DNA of 64,000 nt from Liriodendron chinense (taxonomy: Eukaryota; Streptophyta; Magnoliopsida; Magnoliales; Magnoliaceae): assembly GCA_003013855.2 (NCBI GenBank), contig ML058548.1, positions 1,736,001-1,800,000 of the forward strand, read 5' to 3'. The number at the start of each line of letters is the position of its first letter. Position 1 is the first letter of the stretch. Both the position numbers and the translations under genes were made by a program. The notes beneath the pieces were generated by a model. The model did no database searches, was not told the DNA's origin, and saw only the letters and a program-made list of their open reading frames with translations. Of the stretch, positions 57,905 to 64,000 are shown piece after piece.

Positions 57905-58001
57905 AATCCTTGACTCGTTGGTAGACTCCTTGGAGATTGAATAGGATGTCTTGGGTTCGAAACCCATAGGTGGTGAAATACCCAGCTACGAGCAAGTTTC
58001 C
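57905..58001 (+). repeat. Possible tRNA-derived SINE head
   Basis: GGTTCGAAACC at 57954-57964 is an exact pol III B box. TTGGTAGACTCCTTGG at 57918-57933 resembles an A box at about the right distance. It does not fold into a convincing tRNA, so a truncated SINE is more likely than a tRNA gene. The Gypsy LTR at 58002 cuts off any tail. Confidence 0.35.
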
Positions 58002-59493
58002 TGTTGAGCTCTTAATTGTGCATATTCTAACCCCAATTCATCACTCATTATGCATGCTTTTCATGATTTAAAGACTAATCTAATGCATGGATTTGTGATT
58101 GTAGGAATGAGAAGGAGACTTCACCAATTCATGGTTAAAAGAGTCACTTTTTATGCATTGAAGATCAATATAACAAGTGACAAAAGGTAGAGGAAAGAAG
58201 AAGAAAGAAAGAAGAAAATATGTAAAAGCTGTCCCAAGACCTATCCCAAGACCTGTCCTAAGATCTGTCCCAAGACCGGTCATCAGACAGGTCTACACAG
58301 CTAGACCGGTCGCCAGACCGGTTGTCAGACAGGTCTACACAACTAGACCAGTCGTCAGACCGGTCACCCGACTGGTTGCTAGACAGGTCGAGATGAGTCC
58401 AGAAACACAAAATTCACTGGACTGTTTTTGAGGTTTTGAGACCGGTCATGCGACCGGTCGTCCATGGGAGCTTGTTCGTGAAGCTCCGATTTTCTCTCCG
58501 CAATTGCAAGATTTCTCGCGCAATCTGGAATCTTTCACTCCAACTTAGAAAAAGCCACCTCCACTCTCTTCTTAGGGCATCTAGCAACGTGGGGAGCAAA
58601 GAGATCAAGACCTAGGAGGCTTCCTAGCCTCCTATATCTAGTTTTCTTCTTCTTCTAGTTCTAGTTTTACTTTTGTTTTTATGCTTTTCATTAGCAAATC
58701 TCTTAGCTAGAGCTAAGAGGTGAACCTTATAGTTTTATTAGATTTTTTAATTCGTTTTATTGGTTTCAAGTTGGATTTATTGAAGAACAATGATTTTTAG
58801 AAGTTTGAATAAAGTTCTAAATAGTTTTTCTTAATCTTATGATGGCTCATGGATGTTTGGAAGAATTACTTTAGTTCTTAATTATTTTGCATAACACTAG
58901 ACCTGTATGCTCCAAGGAATCGGATTCAGTACGCTTTAGACTTGGATTTCCACGTGGGAACTTAAACCAAAGTTCTACCTTTTTGTTCTAAATTCTGAAT
59001 TATGTGTTGACTGTTCATATGACTTGAATGAAGTTCAAATCATAGTATAGTCAAGTCTTGTGACAAGGTTTGATGATTATTATGATTATGATCTCAATCT
59101 ATTGGAATTAGGATTGACATATGCAATTGAGTGTGCTCAAGTCCTAACTTGAATTGAGGGAATCATGTTGATGAACAACACATATGACAGATTGATTTGA
59201 TAATATAATCGGTCTATCATCTGGCTAGATAGGACTTAATTTCGATTCTAGTTGAGAAAGTGAGAAACCATAGCGAATTATGCATCTAAGGAGAGCTATA
59301 AGTGGATCATTGATGCTCTAGTTATCTTTTCATTATCAGATTTTCTATTTTATGTTCAAAACCAATTTCACAAACCTCTTTAGATTCTAGTTATTAGGAT
59401 AGTTTTAATTGTTTACTTCCTTCCCTGTGGATCGACCTCAGTCTTACCGAGATTATTACTACATCGCAGCCTTGCACTTGAGGCGAGCGAATA
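58002..59493 (+). repeat. Gypsy solo LTR, family of 30974
   Basis: TGTTGAGCTC to GCGAATA (expected ACA mutated to ATA), about 1492 bp, flanked by TTTCC (57997-58001) and CTTCC (59494-59498). Ends with GGATCGACCTCAGTCTTACC and TACATCGCAGCC like the other family members. U3 carries AGACCGGTC-type repeats at about 58240-58470. Confidence 0.8.
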
Positions 59494-59498
59494 CTTCC

Positions 59499-60454
59499 TA
59501 CAAAGGCCGCTTGCTTCTTCATCTTACTGCTCTCTAAAAACTATGACATGAACAACGTGCACAGTTGGGAGAAGGAGCTGATCGAACGTGGCTTGAGGTT
59601 CCTAAACCATGTCTGACTACGTTCTTGAGGGTGAGAGAGAATGCCCGACACATGATCTCGATGTTGACACCCTCAAGCTCCATAAGAGGCTTTAAAGTCT
59701 CGATGTGCTCAATAGGGTCTCCTGACCCAGTATAATGGGTGATGTTATCCATTCGAATTTTTTTTAGTCAAGGTGCCTCCATGATCTCTTCGGTGAATGA
59801 CAATTTTGTTTGGTCCACCATCGCCTATATTGTCGCAGGCGGGTTAGATTAATACCTCTGTTCCATATTGAAAAACTTGTCTTTGAGATTTTTGAGGCCT
59901 TGTTCTCATGCTCATGTGTGATTAGCATTAGAAGCTTCGATGGCTTCACCCTGATGTTGACGTCTAGCATCAAGCGTGTGGCGTAAATCTCCCATGAGAA
60001 GATTACTCTACCCATGTTGAGAGGGGGCTTAGATGGGTAGTCCAGCCCGACTTGTAGCTGGTTGATTTTATCCTTGCTACTCCTGATGTTGAGGGGAGTG
60101 AGCAGAAAGTGTTGGCACATTAATTAGGTTACGGAGGAGCAGTAGGGGAAAGTAGTTGTTCCAATCGTTTCACCATGTGAATGAATTGAGTGATCTTGGT
60201 CCACATTGTTAGCACATTATCTTCAAGGATGCAGATTCTCGCAATGTTATTGGGCAAAACTGGAGGTTACGGTAGAGGTTGTGGTAAAGGTTATGGAGGT
60301 GCTTGATCCCACGAGTTGGAGAGATATCCGCGAGCGGATGCTCCGAGCTTACTAGGGTTGATGTTCGTGCAAAGATGAATGCCCCGGCTGGCCGCTTGTT
60401 TTTAGGAGGCATCGTGAAGATAAGAAAGATGGAGAAGACAGAAAAGAGATCCAA
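59499..60454 (-). pseudogene. Gypsy gag of a second lineage, decayed
   Basis: Minus-strand gag start: MPPKNKRPAG at 60412, then the Retrotrans_gag domain (MDNITHYTGSGDPIEHIETL, LEGVNIEIMCRAFSLTL) at 59640-59752, shifting frame after that. A further shift reads SSKMKKQAAF up to the junction with the solo LTR at 59493, where gag is lost. Several stops and at least two frame changes. The rest of the element does not continue left of 58002. Confidence 0.75.
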
Positions 60455-60490
60455 ATGACAAAGTAAAACTGAAGCGAGAACGATCTAGTC

Positions 60491-60510
60491 GTTCTCACAG
60501 ACAGTACCAA
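60491..60510 (-). other. Primer-binding site region of the second Gypsy lineage
   Basis: Minus strand TTGGTACTGTCTGTGAGAAC, resembling the TTGGCGCCGTCTGTGGGAA site usual in Tat-type elements, just inside the LTR end at 60513. Confidence 0.65.
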
Positions 60511-60512
60511 TT

Positions 60513-60806
60513 TGTTAATGTCCAAAACCGGACAACAAATCTTGGTAAGGGATCAATGGTAGACCTTCGTCGTTCGGTGTGGACATGGATGAACGGTGGA
60601 GATTGTAAGACCTGAGATCATAAAGAGAAGATTGTAATGGAGTGTCGGTCGTGCAGGGGGGGGGGGGGGGTGGAGATTAGTAATGGAGATGATTGAGCAT
60701 AAGAGATTTAGGGTGTATTGCATGGTGTATGATATCGTAATGCATGCCTGGAGGTGATGCGGATGTGTCCTTTTATTGGTGATGATCCACGTCTGATCGT
60801 GGTGGA
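60513..60806 (-). repeat. LTR fragment of the second Gypsy lineage
   Basis: Begins TGTTAATGTCC (plus strand) next to the primer site and is cut at 60806 by the next Gypsy element. Contains a G run at 60657-60670. The remainder must lie beyond the right edge of the window. Confidence 0.6.
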
Positions 60807-62342
60807 TGTTCGCTTCCCTAAGTGTAGGGTTGCGATGTAGTAATAATTCCGTAGAGACCGAGATTGTTCTCAGGGACTTGTTAGGAATTCACAAAATTAC
60901 TTTTAATATTCTCTAATTGAGAGCTAACCAAACAGATTTCTAGAATTGAATGTAGATAGAGTTCTTAACTAAAAGTGAATGTAATCAATATAAAAGAGCA
61001 TTAGGAGTCCAAGGATCCACTTGTAACAATCCTTGATGCATAATTCGCAGAGGTTTCCCAATTACACAACTAGGATCGAAATCAAATCCTATCTAGTTAG
61101 ATGATAGAGTGGTTATAACATACAATCTGTCATATATGTGATTTATATACATGATTCCCTCAATTCAAGTTAGGACTTGAGCACACTCAATTACATAGGT
61201 CAATCCTAGTTCCAATAGATTAAGATTACAATCATAATCATCATTAAACTCTGTCACAAAGCATAATTAGGTCATGATTTGAACTTCATTCAAATCACAT
61301 ACACAATCAACACATAATTCAGAATTTAAAACAAAAAGGTAGAACTTTGATTTGAAGTTCCCACATGAGAATCTAAGTCTAGAGAGTATTGAATCCGATT
61401 TCCCGGAGCGTATAGGTCTAGAATTGTGCAAAACAATTAAAAACTAAAGCAATTCTTCTAAACATTAATGAGCCATTATAAGATTAAGAAAAGTACTTAT
61501 AACTTCATTCAAACTTCAAACCATTGTTCTTCAATGAAAATTCAACTTGAAACCAAAACAAACAAATTAAAGCATCTCAGATTCACTACAAAGTTCACCT
61601 CTTAACCCTACCTAAGAGGTTTAGCCGTTCATGATCCAAGGAAACATGAAAATAACTAAAACCATGAACTAGATAGCAACAAACTAGAGGGAGTTGTGGA
61701 ACTCCGATTCCGTCTTTCTCCACCTCCCACCTTCGTAGATCTCTTCTAGGATGCCTTAGCTACGATCCCTAGGTCCCCTTTTATAGTGGAGAAGCTCTAC
61801 CGCCTCAGAATCTTCTAGATTTGCGTAGCACTTACGCACTTGCGCATAAAACTCAGAGCTTCAAGAGGAAGTTGTTAAATTTCAGCCGCAATACATTGGC
61901 TAGCAGGTCTTGACTAGTCGGATCAGGTTGGCTGACCAGTCTTGACCGGTTGGACCTGTCTTTGATCAGTCTAGAGAGCACAGTAGGGTGCCCAACCTGT
62001 TGCCGACTAGTCTAGACCGGTCGGACCTTTCCAGTGGACAGTCCAGCATATTTGCGAGGGGGGCTCTACCCATGGCCGGCCGGTCTTGACCGGTCTAGCC
62101 CCATTGTCGCTCTTTTCTCTCTTTCTCTTCTTCCTTCTTTGGTCTTCTTTCTTCTTCCTTCTTTGGCCCACCTTGGGTCTTCATCCAAGGGCTCTAAATG
62201 GATCTTTTTAGTCATCAATTGGGCAAAGTTCCTCTCATTCCTACAATCATAAAACCATGCATTAGAGTAGTTTTTAAGCTTGAAAACCATGCATAGTTGG
62301 CGATGAAATGGGGTTAGAATATACACATTTAGGCGCTCAACA
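60807..62342 (-). repeat. 3' LTR of the right-edge Gypsy element
   Basis: 1536 bp, minus strand TGTTGAGCG to GAAGCGAACA. U3 has GACCGGTC-like palindromes at about 61890-62100 and a TATA box CTATAAAAGG at 61777-61786 (minus strand). The outer part reads TTACTACATCGCAACCC. Confidence 0.88.
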
Positions 62343-62582
62343 CACCCCCCAACCAGCATTTTGCTAGTCCCAAGCAAAACATGCATGCAACAATTCATTC
62401 CTCCAAAACTCAACTCTCCTTCAGAGATAATGCTTCTATACACTCAAAGATATGCTAGTGCAAAAATCAGAAACACTTAGTGATGGAAGTTGAAACCTTA
62501 AACTTTCAAGAACATAACAAGTACTCATATGGACTTCTCGCTGATTGATAGATAAATAGAAGAATTTGAATAATTTAACCTA

Positions 62583-62783
62583 GTGTGCGCAGTGAATGCT
62601 CGTCTCATGGAAATTCGGGATTATCTTCTTCATAAATCAGCTAAGGTATGGAATTCAAGGTGTACAGATCAACAACAAGCCTTTGACAAGAATTTGCCTT
62701 ACCGTCCTTCTGATGACTTTCACACTACTTCCCATTTCCGGCTTTGGTTATGGGTAGACCATCCCCCAGTTGGTAATAGGTAG
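62583..62783 (+). CDS. Antisense 66-codon ORF of the right-edge Gypsy element
   Basis: Runs opposite to the element, between integrase and the 3' LTR. It pairs with 35479-35679: both are 66 codons, both share NLPYRPSD and FHTTSHFRLWL and end DHPPVGNR. The N-terminal third is more divergent. Confidence 0.5.
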   Translation: MCAVNARLMEIRDYLLHKSAKVWNSRCTDQQQAFDKNLPYRPSDDFHTTSHFRLWLWVDHPPVGNR

Positions 62784-63480
62784 CCCTTTTTGGAATTTTT
62801 CACCATATTTTCAATCATTTCCATATTTTCATCCTTCCTTTCCTTTTCACATACATTAGATAGGATTTTTAAAAATCTATATCTTTCGTTATTTTCATAT
62901 GGACAAGGATGGACAAAGTACCACGGCTTGGTTCTTCAACACCTCAAATCCAAACTTAGCTAATCCACAAATCTAATAATCCTTTCAAAACATGAGAATC
63001 GTGTGAAGTGAACTAAGTGTAAAAGTGTTCAAAATTTCTATCAATCTTAAAAATAGGGGAATTCACATATAAGACTAGTATCTTAGAGATTATTCAAAGT
63101 ATTCAACATCACTCACTTCGTCTTTCTTTTTCTTATATTTACACCGTCTCGAATGTATAGAAACAAAGTTTTCTAATGGAGTTTAGAATTTTTAGAAAAA
63201 ATTTGAAAAATCTTCTTCACATTGCTTGAGATGTTACAAAACACTAGATTCATCCTAGTGATCCCATACCCCCCAACCAAATCTTGCATTGTCCTCAATG
63301 TAAAAGATATGAAATAGACAAAACATGAGAGCAATGATAAAATAAAGGGAGTGAGGAATGAGAGTACCTAAGAGACCAAAAACTAGAATTCGACCTCCCT
63401 CTAACAAACCTATGAAAAAGCAAAGCAAAAGCAACAAAATCATAATCCTAACTACTCTATACCTCCATTAGACTAGGAGA

Positions 63481-64000
63481 TCAAACATCCTGATATACAG
63501 GATCAGTCAAAGGTATGGACATACTTTCTGAAGGAAAATTATCAAAGAACTGCTTTAATCGCTAACCATTCGCTTTAAAGATATTATCATTCCTAAGATT
63601 CAACAACTCGACGGTCCCATATGGATAAACAGTTTTCATAAGGAAAAGACCGGTCCAACGAGACTTCAATTTCTCTAGAAATAAATGTAACCGAGAATTA
63701 TACATAAGGACCTTTTGATTAATCGTGAAGGTCTTATGAAGGATGTTCTTATCATGGAACACCTTCGTCTTATCCTTATAAATTCTCGCATTTTCATATG
63801 CTTCGTTCCGGAGTTCCGCAAGTTCATTCAATTGAAGTTTGTGCAACGAGCTTGCTTTATCAGAATCAAAATTCATCTTCTTTGTCGCCCAATATGCCCT
63901 ATGTTCCAACTCCATGGGCAAGTGACAAGCTTTCCCATAGACGAGTCTATAGGGAAACATTCCAATGGGGGTCTTGAAAGCGGTACGGTAAGCCCAGAGT
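63481..64000 (-). pseudogene. Gypsy integrase, C-terminal part, with a stop
   Basis: Reads in from the right edge as AFKTPIGMFPYRLVYGKACH and then LPMELEHRAYWATKKMNFD, AELRNEAYENARIYKDKTK, KVLMYNSRLHLF and SRWTGLF, a standard integrase C-terminal region of plant Athila/Tat Gypsy elements. A TAG at 63562-63564 falls where NGQRLK normally continues; the same frame then goes on (RLKQFFDNFP) to a TGA at 63481. Catalytic residues lie outside the window. One nonsense change near the end, otherwise open. Confidence 0.88.

Larger units (their letters stand above)
60807..64000 (-). mobile_element. Athila/Tat-like Gypsy element, 3' half
   Basis: Minus-strand element running off the right edge: 3' LTR (60807-62342), polypurine tract (minus strand GGTTGGGGGGTG ending at 62343), antisense ORF and integrase end. 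Same LTR family as 30974, 39818 and 58002. It inserted in the LTR at 60513; the left flank GTGGA (60802-60806) is its expected target duplication, to be matched outside the window. Confidence 0.85.

Noticed and set aside
57905..57985. tRNA gene
   Set aside because: Has a B box but no consistent acceptor, anticodon and D stems.

Overview
This window is plant nuclear DNA, almost entirely transposable elements and tandem repeats, with one recognisable remnant of a host-type gene (the 3' end of a BAHD acyltransferase at 21554-21871). The organism is a flowering plant with a large, repeat-rich genome. The evidence is a CACTA DNA transposon with plant-type transposase genes, Ty1/Copia and Ty3/Gypsy (Athila/Tat-like) LTR retrotransposons, hAT elements and MITEs. 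A magnoliid-like genome is only a guess, from the many degenerate GGGCCCAC-bordered repeats. I see no rRNA, no convincing tRNA gene and no complete host gene.

Layout. 1-1722: 5' end of a decayed Copia element on the minus strand, with LTR, primer-binding site and gag up to the protease start. 2165-3117 and 16980-17120: two halves of a degenerate L1-type LINE, split by a 13.9-kb CACTA transposon (3118-16976, TAG target duplication). The CACTA carries a six-exon Transposase_24-type gene, a 126-codon ORF of unknown function, a TNP2 transposase with five in-frame stops, a 3.8-kb minisatellite of exactly 140-bp units, a nested MITE, a 169-bp tandem repeat and palindromic subterminal repeats. 17612-19556: non-autonomous hAT element (8-bp target duplication) holding two MITEs set in (TA)n. 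20229-20849: solo LTR. 21554-21871: BAHD fragment. 23761-about 41400: a deep nest. A Gypsy-like LTR (23761) is broken by a related 4.45-kb solo LTR (25006-29455), a hAT MITE (30045-30656) and a Copia solo LTR (30748-39547). That Copia LTR is itself split by a complete non-autonomous Gypsy element (30974-37862). A Gypsy solo LTR follows (39818-41409). 43560-54160: a satellite array of about 170-bp monomers, split by a complete gag-only Copia element (45545-53568) whose gag is interrupted by a solo LTR of its own family (48532-50478). 54160-57850: GGGCCCAC-type MITE copies. 58002-59493: Gypsy solo LTR. 59494-60806: start of a second Gypsy lineage (gag, primer-binding site, LTR). 60807-64000: 3' half of an Athila/Tat-like Gypsy element (3' LTR, antisense ORF, integrase end) running off the right edge.

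Functionally this is a stack of insertions. Target duplications, most exact and some with one mismatch, let most of the insertion order be read directly. The most striking signal is shared by unrelated LTR families. At least seven LTRs of Gypsy and Copia elements carry, in U3 upstream of the TATA box, an array of short palindromes. The palindrome type (GACCGGTC versus GATTGATC) is exchanged between members of one LTR family while the flanking LTR backbone is conserved. One array has gained exactly one unit between the two LTRs of a single insertion. This looks like a modular promoter cassette and is the best candidate here for something undescribed.
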